Source: Aphidius gifuensis
Taxonomy: Eukaryota > Arthropoda > Insecta > Hymenoptera > Braconidae
Direction: 5' to 3'
NCBI RefSeq assembly: GCF_014905175.1
Contig: NC_057793.1
Coordinates: 8,432,001 to 8,496,000 of the forward strand
DNA: 64,000 nt
Under the pieces are notes generated by a model, which did no database searches, had not been told where the DNA came from, and saw only the letters and a list, made by a program, of their open reading frames with translations. Made by a program: the position numbers and the translations under genes. Positions within the stretch are counted from its first letter, which is position 1; every line of letters begins with the position of its first letter. Shown piece by piece: positions 14,101 to 27,453 of the stretch.

Positions 14101-17100
14101 ATGACTTCAACAAATTGTTTTTCTCTTCTTCTCTCACCTATTTTCATTTTTCATTGTATTTAAATGATTTAAAAAAAAATTTTTTTTTAATTCTTTTTTT
14201 ACTACTATACGTTCTTTAAGACTTTGTTTTTTTTTTTTTTTTTCTTTGGTCAGGCATTTGGTTTCATACAACATACCTGACTAGTTTATTACGCCTCGGA
14301 ACCATTAGTGCTTATTGCGTTGGTACCAAAGCCACACTCGCAAGCACGAACACACATATGAATAAAATAAAATAAATAAATATATATAAATATATAAATT
14401 ATACATATGTACTTGCATGTTCTTGTAATATTGTGACTCCTCAAAGCCCTCGGTTATAAATGTTAGAAGTGACTTTACGATTTGTCAGAACATGGATCAA
14501 CAATTCGGTAAGCAATACACTCGGACTTCATTTGACCATCAATACTCATTTATATAAATATATTATCAATATAAAATTATATTTTATATTATTTTATTGA
14601 GCCGACTTTAGTGCAAAACGTTGTAAACATATATTTTGTTTGTATTTTCATTATTTTTATATTTCCAAAAAATATAATTTAATAACAAATTAATTTAATT
14701 TTACAAAATGCATATAATTTTTTATTTTTTTCAATTTATATGGCTTCTTTTTTTTTTTTTTTTTTAATTTTCTACTGCGTGTTATGTAAACCTGGTAATT
14801 CCAGGTATACTATAAAAGAGGACAAATAATAATAATAACAACAAATTGCACCTTCGTCGTGCTCATTGTCGGTGTATTTACGGCCGAAGGTGCGAGAGCA
14901 CGAATAGTTTACATATTACAGTGTCAAAGGACAAGCTATGAGTAAGTGAGAAAAATTTTTTAAATATTTTTGTAACAATGGGTAACTTTGTGAAATTAAA
15001 CTTGACAAGTTGACAATGTTGTTGTGGGATTTTTACACATTTCAATGTGAATGTAAAATAATATTTACGAAATATAATTAAAAGATTGAAAATTAATAAA
15101 TGTAATATACTCAAATGAAGAAAAAAAATACTTGAGATAAATAAATAATTTATTTGAATAAATTGTAGAATAGAATGAATATTAATTTGTATAAAATAAA
15201 TTAAATATTTGAATCAAATGAAAAATATATTTGAAAAAAATAAATCATTTATTTGAATAGTTTCATTTTTTTTTTTTTTAACGAAATAAATATTTATTTG
15301 TATGAAAAATAAATTAAATATTTAAAGTAAATAAATGATTATTTGTAATTATTATTACATAAAAAAATTGAAAAAATAAATTTAATATTTATTATTTATT
15401 TAATAAAATGTAGTATGAAAATTTTTTGAAATTATTATAGAAAAAAAAAAGTCAAAATTCAAGTATATTTATTTTTATAATTTCAAATAAAATTTATTAA
15501 CCACAAATAAATTAATATTTAAAAAAAAATAATTTTCATATTTTTCATCAAATAAACAATTAACCTTGTAATTTAATTTCAAATAATTTATTTTATTTTT
15601 TGTTAATTAAATTTTCATTTATCTCAAATAAATATATTTTTTTAAATAAAATTAATTAGTTTATTAATAATTTCACTGATGGAAAAAAAAAAAAAAAATG
15701 ATACACTGCCTGTGTTAGTTAACATTCCCTGGCAAAAATTAAAGCAGAATATTAATATACACGTGATACAATTGAATGCAACGTCACGAGCTGCTGAGGG
15801 TATATGCATGGCCCTCAAAAGTCATCACTAGACTTCAGGGTGACCGAGTCAAGGCCTTCAATAATTTCAAGCTTTTTTTATTCTATTTTTAAATTTTAAT
15901 ATGATGACAAGAAAAAAGTAAAAAAAAAATCAACTGCTGGAGGGTGATTTTTCCCTTAAAAATCCGCAATGCTATTTTTTTTTCTCAAGTGGGTACCAGC
16001 TGATTGGGGGGTAGATTGAATATATACGAAACAGAAAACTTGACTTTTGACGACCCACTTTTAACCCAGTGTATTAAGTCAAGTGTCTTCTGTGCTATTT
16101 TCAGGTAAATTTACAGTTGGAATCACGATTGGAGAAATGCCATTACGATGTACTCGAACTTTATATAATTTTTTTTTCGAAAAAAATTGCATTTGCCTTA
16201 GTAGACAGAGGGTTGTTTTTTTTTATTTTTTAATAGCTTTTTTTTTTATTTCCTAGAGCCTTGCAAATGAGACACAATTATTATGCATAATTTACTTGTT
16301 GACATGACAATTTTTTTTTCTTTTTCATTAATTACAAGTAACCCGATTTATTTTATTTTTTTCAATTAATTTTTCATATGATTAACAAGTGATTATATTT
16401 TTTTTGTGATAATAGCTTTAAAATCATTTGTGTTGGTATATTAATATTCAACTTGTAAACTATAGGGGAAAAAAAAAATTTTCAAGTACGTTTTTCACTC
16501 AACAAGAGTCAAGGGTACAGGGGATTTAAAATTATTTTTACTGATGATATTTTCAAGCCTATTATACACAATATTTTTTCAAAAGAAAAATATGAAAATA
16601 AAAATTAAAAAAGAAAAGAAATCAGTACACATGTTTTTGCGTTAAACAACTGTAAATGAATTTTTTTTATTTTTTTTTAGATTGTCTCTTGAGAAATTTT
16701 CCTATTTATTTTTATTCATAATGGTAACAATAATAAATGTGTACATTAACAGTATGAGTTATTCTCCATAAAAAAATTTTTTTCTATTTGAAATTATTTC
16801 TCCAATATAAAATTAGTGAAATTTACAAAAAAATATTTCTTTTTTTTATGTTGTCATAAATAAAATTTAGAAATTTTCATTTTAAATAAGATTTTTTAAA
16901 TTTTTTATATTTTTCTTGTTAACCCTCTGAAAAATACATTTGTCGAAAAATTTTAATCAAAGATAAAATCAAAATAACTTTGTAAATTACAACAAAATAT
17001 TTGAATATTTAAATGTCAATTTTATGATCTAATATTTGAAGAAATTTAAAATCTGCATAATTATTGATAATTTTTTTAATTAAAATCAAGTATCTTAGTT

Positions 17101-17714
17101 TTTTTTTTTAAATTATTTATTTTACTTAATTTTTCCATTTCAATTAGAAGTAAAAAAATAATTTTTTTTTGTGAATTATTAATAAACCACAGATATTTCC
17201 TTTAAAATTAAATTTGAATGATCAAAAAAAAAATTTGTGTCTTTCTGTTCTGAATAAATAATTATAATACTATAATATATTATTATTTTTTATCTTTTTA
17301 TATTATTTTAATGTATAAATAAACTTACAAGTTTCTCATGAATTTTAATATATATTCAATTTAGTTTCAATTTTCAGAAAGAGTTTCTTGTTTAGAAATA
17401 TACAAAATTCTTTCAAAAAAAAAAAAATATGTATTTATACAGCAAAATTTCTATTATTCATTTTAGTTTTATTTATTTGTTTATTTTTCCATTTTTTATA
17501 TTGATTTAAACGTCAAAGTGTATGTTTTTTGGTTAAATAATGATTTTGTGTATTTAAATCATCAGGTAATAAGTGGTTTTTTTTTTTTTTTCGGTGATAA
17601 AACCATACTATCGCTTTAATCTAGCCTTGGCGTGACATCGAATTAATTAATTCACACTCTTGTCGTGTTTTTCATTTTTTTTTTTTACTATTTTTTTATT
17701 GATTTTTTATCTTA
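11189..17714. other. Intergenic, AT-rich, no gene seen
   Basis: Contains long A and T runs and, at about 15120-15660, a dense imperfect AAATAAAT/TTTATTTG block. A short inverted repeat GCACCTTCG..CGAAGGTGC lies at about 14849-14893. A less AT-biased patch at about 12970-13080 has no family resemblance in any frame. Confidence 0.6.
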
Positions 17715-18424
17715 CGTTTCTTAAAAATTATATAGTCGTTTTGTCATTTTTTTTTTTTAATGATCGATAATCTATATCTCAATATGACTAATTTCGGGTT
17801 AATTTATTTTTTGATTTTTATAAAATTTATCCTTGCATTTTATCAAATAAATTGTCTAATTTTTTGTTTCTTAAATTGTTTATTATACTTTGAAAAATAA
17901 GCTATAATACGTTTGATAAATCTATGAGTCATTGATGAACAATTAAAACAATTTAAGTTTCACCTTTAAATTTTAAAGTTAAACTTGAAAAAAAAATGTC
18001 ATAAATAGCTGAAATATATTGGCCAATGTGTGGTCATATTTGGACAGTGATGGACCATATATTTTTGCATAAATTTTAAAAATACATGTCAAGATTATTT
18101 GTCGTTAATATAAATTCCAATATACCTATCATACATTTTCATTAAATTAAAAAAAAAATTGTTTTTCCTTGTCTGACATAATCCAAGCTATTTTAATTTA
18201 TTTTTCAGTCAAAAAAAATCTCAATTTTCAATTCAAAAAAAATTTTAATCATCATGTATTTTGACATGCATGTCATCATAAGAAAATCTATCAAAATCAT
18301 AAATTTAAATCACCAAAAAATATATAAAAACAAAGTATTATAATACATTAAATATTTATTCTTTCTATTTTTCAATTCACGCGTATCTTGCATTGAAGAC
18401 TCATATATTTACAACCGGTAAAAG
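17715..18424 (+). repeat. First copy of a 0.7-kb direct duplication
   Basis: From ATCTTACGTTTCTTAAAAAT to ACAACCGGTAAAA it matches 20556-21231 at roughly 97% by eye. Compared with that copy it has about 9 extra bases after AATCTAT and about 24 after CAAAAAAAATCTCAATTTTC. No open frame is shared by both copies. A dispersed repeat or local segmental duplication are both possible. Confidence 0.9.
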
Positions 18425-19029
18425 TGTCGTCACTGTTCTCGCACATTCTCCAGACAAATTTAAAAAAATTTGTAATTGAAAATCATTATCACCATTCATT
18501 TTCAATATTCAAACCAATATAATCACTTACATATATTCAAAATTAAATAACTATCTTTCTGAAATTCTTAAACTACCCACTGACCTTATAAAGAACATGT
18601 GTGTCCCGTGGTCCCTCGATGGACAGTCATTGGGTCCAAAATATTTGTGTTCTTCTACGTCAGACGAGGCACCGTATACACGCACTGTGCCGCACGCGAT
18701 CAATCTGATTATCACGCGAAGATTAATCACAATCTCTTCTTTCACCTTGTGAAACCAATTTTAATTAACAAAACCAGAAAAAAATTCAAAAAAAAAAAAA
18801 AAAACAATCAATTAATTCACCAATATAATCCACCGAAAATATTTTTTCATTTCATTCAAAAAAAAAAAAACCAATTTTATTATTACAAATTGAATTAAAT
18901 TTTTGTTTAATTTTTTTATCAATAATTTAAATCAATCATTAATAAAAAATATATATTTAATAATTAAATATAATTTTATAATTTAATTAAACAAATATAA
19001 CAATAATTTTTTCAACAAAAAAAAAGGAT

Positions 19030-19600
19030 ATTCAGGCTTAGCATCTGATCGGTATCCTGACGATAAGAAAAAACAAGTAAACGAATTTGTCTCGTGGCGG
19101 TGGTCGATAGCGCGGTGCTCTATACTGACGTCGCGACGCTTCGTCGTATCGTGGTCCGCGGGGTTACTCCTGCCTGTTTGATTTCCCCTCTGTCTTTTCT
19201 CTTCGCCAAAACCATCCACTCATACACATACAAATTCATATATACAGAGGGATGGAAATGAGTAAAAGCAAGAGGATAGATAAAATTTACCCTCACTCAC
19301 ATCGAAAGAACCCGGAAACTGACGAACCCCTCTTAAACTACCCTTATTTTTCATCCCCACTATACAATATCAATGTTGTATAGTAAAATGTTGTAGACAG
19401 CGACGGCGTCGTTGCTCGTCGTCGTCGTCGTCGTCGCCGTCAACCACCATCTCTCCCTCTTTATCCTCTTTTATACATTCTCCTCTCATTTATTTATTTT
19501 TTTTATTTTTTTTTCTTTTTCTTTTACTCGCCCAACTATGTACGAAAAATACTCGAGACGCCGCGAAGGATTTGTCGCGATATCCGCAAGATTATATTTC
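19030..19600. promoter_or_regulatory. CpG-containing, less AT-rich island, possible promoter or enhancer
   Basis: In an otherwise AT-dominated region this stretch has many CG dinucleotides (for example GACGTCGCGACGCTTCGTCG near 19121), followed by a GTC trinucleotide run at about 19413-19441 and a pyrimidine-rich tract to 19530. A smaller similar patch lies at about 18590-18730. No coding frame I recognise runs through it. Such patches often mark promoters or 5' UTR exons; that reading is inference. Confidence 0.3.
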
Positions 19601-20555
19601 CAAATATGCATTTTTTTAAATTCAAAAAAAAAATATCAAAATATCAAAATAACATAAAGTATATTTTTTTTTATATACAAACAATATTTTTAAATATTAG
19701 GAATAATTTTTTTTTTCTTTTATATATTTAATTAGCTTGTAATTAAAATTTTTTTAGTCATTTTTTTGAGTTTGATTTTTAAACAGCATCGCTTTTGGCA
19801 TAGATAAACAATTATTGTGGCATTGTCACACCCACGATGTCGTTATTTTGAATGTTTTTTATTTTTTAGAAAATAAAAAATACATAATGTTTGGATATTT
19901 ATGAAAAAAAAAACATATATTGAATGAATTTTTAAAAGCATTCCATTGAGAGTTTGAATGAATCAATGAGTGACGACAACTGTACACTGATACTGTATAA
20001 ATGTTTTTATTTTAAAATTCTTTAACGACTTGTCATGAGTGTAGTAGACAAACATTATGTATATTATCGTGTAAAGAGTATAGTGATACGATAAATGAAA
20101 ATTCATTCATTCGAATAAGGGAGAAATAGACGTGTACGAGTATTGTGGAGACGTGCCACTTTTCAAAAATAAAATATAGTATTATTTGTTGTACAAAGTG
20201 CAATCTTATCGTTCTCATATATACATTTTTGCTTGTATCGATTTGAATCATTGCCAAATTTTGATCATTCAATTGAAAAACAGTTTAAAAGAATACAAAA
20301 ATTTTTAAATTATATATCTATCATATCTTTATGCTGAGATATTAACAATTTTATTGTTTCATTTTAATGCTGTGAAAATTTTCATAATTTTATTTTGTTT
20401 TTTTAATTTGGTTTATTTTGTCATGAAAATTTTAAAAGAAAAAAAGTTGAAGTTAGTTTTTTTCGGATTTAAAAAAAAACACTATTAAAACTAAAAATTA
20501 TATTATTTGAATTAATTTTAGATCTAGTAATCAATTGCTATTTTTTTTTTATTTT

Positions 20556-21231
20556 TTTATCTTACGTTTCTTAAAAATTATATAGTCGTTTTGTCATTTT
20601 TTTTTTTAATGATCGATAATCTATGACTAATTTCAGCTGAATTTATTTTTTGATTTTTATAAAATTTATCCTTGCATTTTATCAAATAAATTGTCTAATT
20701 TTTTGTTTCTTAAATTGTTTAATATACTTTGGAAAATAAGCTATAATACGTTTGATAAATCTATGAGTCGTTGATGAACAATTAAAACAATTTAAGTTTC
20801 ACCTTTAAATTTTAAAGTTAAACTTGAAAAAAAAATGTCATAAATAGCTGAAATATATTGGCCAATGTGTGGTCATATTTGGACAGTGATGGACCATATA
20901 TTTTTGCATAAATTTTAAAAATACATGTCAAGATTATTTGTCGTTAATATAAATTCCAATATACCTATCATACATTTTCATTAAATTAAAAAAAAAATTG
21001 TTTTTCCTTGTCTGACATAATCCAAGCTATTTTAATTTATTTTTCAGTCAAAAAAAATTTTAATCATCATGTATTTTGACATACATGTCATCATAAGAAA
21101 ATCTATCAAAATCATAAATTTAAATCACCAAAAAATATATAAAAACAAAGTATTATAATCCATTAAATATTTATTCTTTCTATTTTTCAATTCACGTGTA
21201 TCTTTCATTGATGACTCATACAACCGGTAAA
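20556..21231 (+). repeat. Second copy of the 0.7-kb direct duplication
   Basis: Partner of 17715-18424 in the same orientation, 2.1 kb downstream. The ends lack TG..CA and the sequence between the copies has no retrotransposon genes, so this is not a recognisable LTR pair. Confidence 0.9.
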
Positions 21232-23071
21232 ATTATCACCTTGTATAATTTAAAATAAAAATTAAACTCATTCCCTTTGTAACTTTAAATAAGCCACAAT
21301 AGCATTAAATTAAAAATCACATTATTAAATAAAAATTATGTTATATAAAATATACCAACATAAATGAAGTTGACATAAAAAAATAATCATCACAAAGATC
21401 CAGTCGACCGGTCAATAATATTTATTAATTAAAAAATTATATACAAAAAAAAAAAGATAATGCATAAACCTATTGGACATATGCAAATACACCTTGGCAA
21501 GTGAACGTAAAAAAAAATAAAATGATTTAAATTTTAAATGGATTATACATTTTTTTGTGTGTGAGATTATATAGTGGTACATACACAAGACCACCATCGA
21601 TGGCTATTATGTCGTTACAAGTATAATTGTTGGATACATACATAGTTACATTACATACCAATATATATAATAATTAATTCAAGTACACATGAATAAATTG
21701 ACGATATATGTAAGAGAGTATCATGAAATTAAACGTCGCTGTCGTTGTATCATACCAGTGATATAAATTTGCCACTTTGTGTATGCTGATACGTCGACCA
21801 CAGTGATTTACAATCTGGCTGATACATGATTAAAATGTAACCGTGCAAATGAAGCTAAATCGGTTCATCATTATTTTTCATTTTAATATTTATTTATTTA
21901 TTTTTATTTGACAATTAAAATACAAAATTAAATATCATTTTTTTTTTTAATTTAAAAAATTTATTAAAGAAAAAAATTGTAGTCAATAAAAATTTGGCGA
22001 CAGAAATTCTCAGGTCATTTAGAAATAAAGATATGGATTTTTATAAATATACACAAATATACTAGAATAATATGAAAAATAAAAATCCAAAAAAAAAAAT
22101 AACTCCCACGTTTGTTAAAAGTTTTTGAATGAATTTTTTTTTATTTTTGTATTTTTTTCAGTCAATAAGAAAATAAGATATAATCAATGAATCATTTTAT
22201 GAATGAAATTGAGTTTTTTAAAGTTTGGCACTTGCAACGAGTGTAGGTGTATTAAATTTTACTCTGATATAATTTTTTTTTTTAAATCAAAAATAGTCAT
22301 TAATTTTTAAATTTATATATCAATTTTTTTATTCAACAACGTGGGTGTTTGATAATAATTTTAAAAAAGTGAGTGCGTAATAAAATTATAATTTATATGA
22401 AATTAAAATTTAAATAAAATAAAAAATTTAAACTTTTTTTTATTTTTATTAATTACTTTTCGTGAGTAAAGAGATGTTGAAGAAAAAATTTTTGAAAATG
22501 AAAGTGATCGGTCTTTTTTAGTTGAACGTAAACAGACAGTAAAATGAGTAAACACACTTGAAGATAAGTTTAAGGGAATCCATTAAATAAAAACGACACT
22601 GAAAAATCGACTGACCTGCTCATCCGATGCATATTTATTTATTTTATTTTTTTATTTTCTCACTAAACTACAGCCCGCACGTGACGAAAAAGTTATATCC
22701 AATCTCTACGGTTGAGCTAACTCGATAAATATATTTAACTAAAACCTACTTTAATTTTTATCAGCTATTTTTTCAATTTAAATGCACACTAAATGTCACT
22801 TGACTATACTGATTGAGTAAAATAAGAAAATATACAAATAAATTTATGGAATTTTTGTTTTTATTTCTCCATAATTTTATATATTCAATAAACAATTTAA
22901 ATATTAAATAAATATATATTCAAACGGATAATAAATATAAATAATATATTAAAAAATACTTTGTTTTTATCTTTGTATTAATAAAAATAAAATTTAGATT
23001 CAAATATATATTTTATGAAAAAAATTTTTCAAATTCAAATGATGTAAATTAATTAAATTAAAATTTGGATT
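21232..23071. other. Intergenic, nothing recognised
   Basis: AT-rich sequence between the 0.7-kb duplication and the direct repeat that flanks the displaced exon fragment. No open frame above 61 codons and no repeat shared with the rest of the window. Confidence 0.6.
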
Positions 23072-23196
23072 CTCTGGTATTTTTATTTATAACAAATTAT
23101 TTGTTTAAAAGTTTTTTTTTTTTATATTTAAAATTTATTTCAAATGGCATTTACAAAAATTGTTTACGTAAATTAATTTCTATAGTTGAAAAAATA
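23072..23196 (+). repeat. Left copy of 125-bp direct repeat flanking the displaced exon 4 fragment
   Basis: Begins CTCTGGTATTTTTATTTATA and ends GTTGAAAAAATA, and matches 23709-23832 with roughly ten differences. It abuts the neprilysin insert directly. Its divergence is greater than that between the insert and its source, so the flanks look older than the insertion or have evolved faster. Confidence 0.85.
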
Positions 23197-23710
23197 TAGC
23201 AAACACAATGACAATTAACATAAGAGATACCTTCATCAATAAAACGCTAGATAAAATTAATTGGTCAAAAAATACAATGTATCCAGCAAAAATGGCAATT
23301 TCTTCTAAATTATTAACAATACCAAAAATCACAGAATTTCCAAAGTCTTTATTTAATGCCTCAATAGTCGATGGACCATATTCTTCTGTAGCAAATATTC
23401 CAAATGATTACTTAGGACATATAAATTTAATTAACATGAATCAAGTCACACCAATGTTCGAAACTGGTATAGGCACATTGTCCGAAATTTCATCAGAAAT
23501 CATTGGTATTTCTGGACTTTTTACTGGTGATAAAAAAATTGAAGGTAAAGATATTTTTTCTTCATCAACTCTATATTTAAAAAAACATTTTTATATGATT
23601 AATAATAATAATTTTATTGTTGCTTTTTGATATTTCATTCATTATTATTTTTATTGACTAAATATTTATTTAAAAAATTATTTTAACTTGGGAATTTTAC
23701 AGTAATACCT
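23197..23710 (+). pseudogene. Displaced fragment of the neprilysin-like gene (3' part of exon 4 plus intron 4)
   Basis: This 514-bp segment matches 29082-29595 with no indels and only a few substitutions (for example CACAATG for CACCATG, and a TGA for a TAA stop in the intron part). It starts mid-exon 4, carries the exon 4 donor site and all of intron 4 with its acceptor, and stops 8 bp into exon 5. It has no promoter, start exon or following exons, so it cannot make the parent protein. A 140-codon open frame remains only because the insert is nearly identical to the source. It is flanked by a roughly 124-bp direct repeat. The near identity points to a recent copy, or to gene conversion. Confidence 0.9.
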
Positions 23711-23832
23711 CTGGTATTTTTATTTATAACAAATTATTTAATCAAAAGTTTTTTTTTTAATATTTAAAATTTATTTCAAATGACATTTACAAAAATTGTT
23801 TACGTAAATCAATTTCTACAGTTGAAAAAATA
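23709..23832 (+). repeat. Right copy of the 124-bp direct repeat flanking the displaced exon 4 fragment
   Basis: Second copy of the repeat at 23072-23196, same orientation. It begins 2 bp before the end of the neprilysin-derived insert, consistent with a microhomology junction. Beyond the shared GTTGAAAAAATA the sequence becomes unique. Confidence 0.85.
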
Positions 23833-25039
23833 GATAAAACAATTAGACGCTGATTGGTTGTATATTATCTATAAATTTATAAAATTATTTTTTTACAAAG
23901 TTAACCATTGAGTTGTGAAGAGTGATAATTTGTTGAACAAATGTGATAATTAACTGTGCAATGTCATGACAACATTGTATTGGTATTTATTAAAATTCAA
24001 AATTATTTTAAATTCAATATGAAATTTGAATAAACAAACTCACTCAGTTTTACAATAATTGATAAAGTTTAAATAAATAATTATTTATAAAATAAATGAT
24101 GAACAATCGATTGATATTTATTTGTAAAATTTAGATAAAAAAACAAGATTATTTTTTATCAAACAGTCAACTCACCACCAACGTTGAATCATGACGAAAA
24201 TAATACCTTGAGAAAAAAAAAAAAAACATTGGATGATGATTCGGCCATGTGCAGTGTACTATAGTTCACAATATGACATGCCGACAAACTCTCATCTTAG
24301 TTGAATATAGTATACAATATTATAGATTAAAATAAAAAAAAAGAATTAAATTTATTATGTATTTATGCAATGGTAAAAGCACCAAAGGCAAAAAATATCT
24401 TGTTAAATGATTACTCGAGGGTAGACATATACTAGACTCATAAAAAAAATTTTTAAATAATAAACTTGGTGTAATATTATTACATGCATCAATAGACTCG
24501 TGTTTATAATACCATAGTTAATAAAAAATAATCAAACAAGGACAAAACATTCGAAATATTTCAATTTTTTTTATCATTTAAAATTTTATTTTATTGCTTT
24601 TTTTTATTATTTATAAGGAAATAAAAACAAGAAAAATTATCTTATTAATTTAGTATTTTTTATTATAGATTTATAGGTGATTTATAGTGACCATTTTTGG
24701 TGGATCAATCGTAAATCTTTTGAGATAAATAATTGATTTTATATACAAGAATTAACAGCTTGGTGAGTCAAATAAATATGTTACCGCCTCATAGGTATAC
24801 CGTGACAAATTTGTGACAGACTTCATGAAGTAGTCATTTACTTGATGAAGCATGAGATCAGTATGGGTAACAAAAATTGAAGTGGCATATTTATACATAT
24901 ATTATTATACTACTTGTTTATCATATTTTTTAATTTATTACATGATTTTTTTCTTCCGTTTACTTAAAACGGTGTTTTATTATTCAAAAAATTTATTGAA
25001 AAATACACCTCTCACAACAAAAATATCCACTATAGCAAA

Positions 25040-25475
25040 TTGATGATAAATAAAATAAATAAACATTTAATAAAATATATTTAAAAGATGAAAATATTAA
25101 TGAAAATTAAATTTGAAATAATAATAACAGCGAGTCATTACAATACGATGATGAATTAATTAATTTTTAAATAAATTAATTTTCAATTTATCCAAGATAT
25201 ATGGATAATAGTAAATTTGCAAAAAAAAAAAAATAAATAAATTTTTAAATGGAATATTTATTTATTTATCGTGCTGATCATACTCTTGTCATAATTATTT
25301 TTCGACAAATTTTAAATCATCATAATCATCATTATGTTTACATGTTAAACTATGCTTGTATATTATTTTTATAATTATTCATTTTAATTTTAAATATGGC
25401 TTTTTATACCAACACAAGCTACATGATGTTTTTATTTATTTTCACTGGGGAAATTATTAACCAGGATATTTTATT
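25040..25475 (-). mobile_element. 0.5-kb dispersed repeat family, copy 1 (minus)
   Basis: Reverse complement of the family seen at 37.9, 51.7 and 59.5 kb. Shared landmarks on the element strand: AAATAAAATATCCTGGTTAA near the 5' end, CATCATGTAGCTTGTGTTGG, AGCATAGTTTAACATGTAAA, a T-run followed by GCAAATTTACTATTATCCAT, and CGTATTGTAATGACTCGCTG near the 3' end. This copy lacks the first 50 or so bases. No terminal inverted repeats, Pol III boxes or open frame common to the copies are visible, so the class is unknown. High identity suggests recent activity. Confidence 0.85.
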
Positions 25476-27453
25476 CAAAGACAATTTGATTGATAAATTT
25501 ATGTCTAGAATAATTTTGATGATGGCATTCAGTCGTAACTTACCTGGCAATTATTCAAAATTAATTATAAAAAATGATGAGCAAAACAACGACACCCGAT
25601 GAAAGCTCACAACAACATCTGATTAATTTCACTTTTTGAATATAAAAAAAACTATTTATATAAATTAAATTTAAATGAAATAAAAATCATATTGATAAAA
25701 TAAAAAATGAAAATAAATAAAAGCTGTTAATTGTATATTTTTTTTTGTCCTAATTCATATGGTAATTTGAATCATATAATATTATACATACACTGACCCA
25801 TTTCGCCTGTCAGTCTCGTCTTTTTTATTTTTATTATTTTTTTTTTCTACACCCACGTTAAAACTCACATATAAACACAAGTAATTTTGTGGCACGCGGC
25901 CACATGACTGATGAACCGAATCACGGTTAATAAAAAAAAAGTTTATTGCCTCAAGTAAGGTCAGTGATAACGAAAGAGACAAATGAATATGTGTCAAGTG
26001 GTTTTTTTTTCAGCGACAACTGAGATTGCTTTCGTTTAATTTTTATTCTACTCTTATATATTTTTTTTTTTCTTCTCATTTTCTCTCCAGGTTCTTATTC
26101 TGTTTTATGTTTTTTTTATTTTCGTTATTTCTTTTAATTTCTTTGCTTATTTTTTTTGGGTTCATCTTTATTCGGCGCCGACGCACACCAAGCCATGCAG
26201 CTAATCGTTGAGCTCGTTTCGCGGGTTGGTTAAAACTTAAATGAATAGCTGCGGTTATTTAGTCGGATGTCAGGGTGAGAGCGGGTCAAATGCGTCTTTC
26301 AAAAAAAGAAAAAAAAGAGGGGTAAAAAGATGGGTTTAGACCGGCTGTCATAAATTTAAACAACAATTAACGTGAGTTTGTTTAAATTCTATTCCCATAA
26401 GATATATAATATCTTGCCGAAAAAAAATACTTTAATAATAATTTAAAATTTTTAAAATAAAAAAATAAAATACAACCAACAAAATATAACAAAAAAAAAA
26501 AAATGTAATAGATCTTTGAGTTTTTTTTTAACATGTTTTGGTAATTTAAAAATTTTTTTTTTTCATTGATATCAGATAAAGAGCGTTAATTATAATTTTT
26601 TTTATCAGATAAATTAATTTGTATCGATAGTTTAATTTTTATTTTACACGCTATTGTTCACTTGTATTTAATTTAAAAAAAAATAAAATATATTATCAGA
26701 TAAAATGGCTGAGAAGATGAAAATAAAAAAGATTAAAAAGTTCTCACGAAAGATTGAAACATAAAACTCCATACGTATTATTATTATGTATGGAGTGAAT
26801 TAATGTGAGTCAACTTGAACATGAGCGATTGTAAATTACATCTTCAGCCATTTAAATTATTGTAGTGTCAGCTAATTAACATGTCACTTGTTATTTTTAT
26901 TTTTCATTATGCCTAGGGTTAAATTTGCCATTAGTAAATAATTTTTAAATATATTTCAATGAATAATAAGATGATTTAAAAATATTTTTTTGACATGAAA
27001 AACTGGCAAAAATATTTGCTCAGTAAATGAAATATTCAGGTAAAAAAAAATATAATAAAATATAATTATAATTTTAAATTTAAAGATAAATAATAATTTA
27101 TTTTGTTTAAATATTTAAATGGTTTTATTTATTCAATACATCGACGTAGACAAGTGTCGATTATGTTTGAAAAAAAAAACAATAAATTAGTCATTACGGT
27201 TTGTTTTGAATGAACGACTTGTATCTTATCGTAGCGAGCGTTAAAAATTTCCATATTTTTGTGGATAGCGATTAAAAAAAAGCCACGTTAAATTTTCAAT
27301 AACTGATAATGACTTTGGTAGTCTATTAGTAGTTTGGGTAAAGACGAACAGAGTTGTGAGCTATTGTCTAATCAACCGTCCAACCTGAACGACCATTTTT
27401 TATAAAAATTTATATATTTTTTCATTTTTATTTTCATAAATAATTTCTCGAAA
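25476..27453. other. Upstream region of the neprilysin-like gene
   Basis: Holds a less AT-biased patch at about 26160-26360 (TTCGGCGCCGACGCACACC) and another at about 27200-27400. The latter, 50-250 bp before the start codon, is the likeliest place for the promoter and 5' UTR. No clear TATA box can be singled out in such AT-rich sequence. Confidence 0.4.

Noticed and set aside
17715..21231. LTR retrotransposon with 0.7-kb LTRs
   Set aside because: Repeat ends are not TG..CA, no primer-binding site or polypurine tract was seen, and the 2.1-kb interior has no gag or pol frames.
23208..23630. 140-codon open frame as an independent gene
   Set aside because: It is a nearly identical copy of part of exon 4 and intron 4 of the gene at 27.4-30.2 kb, without start exon, promoter or catalytic lobe.
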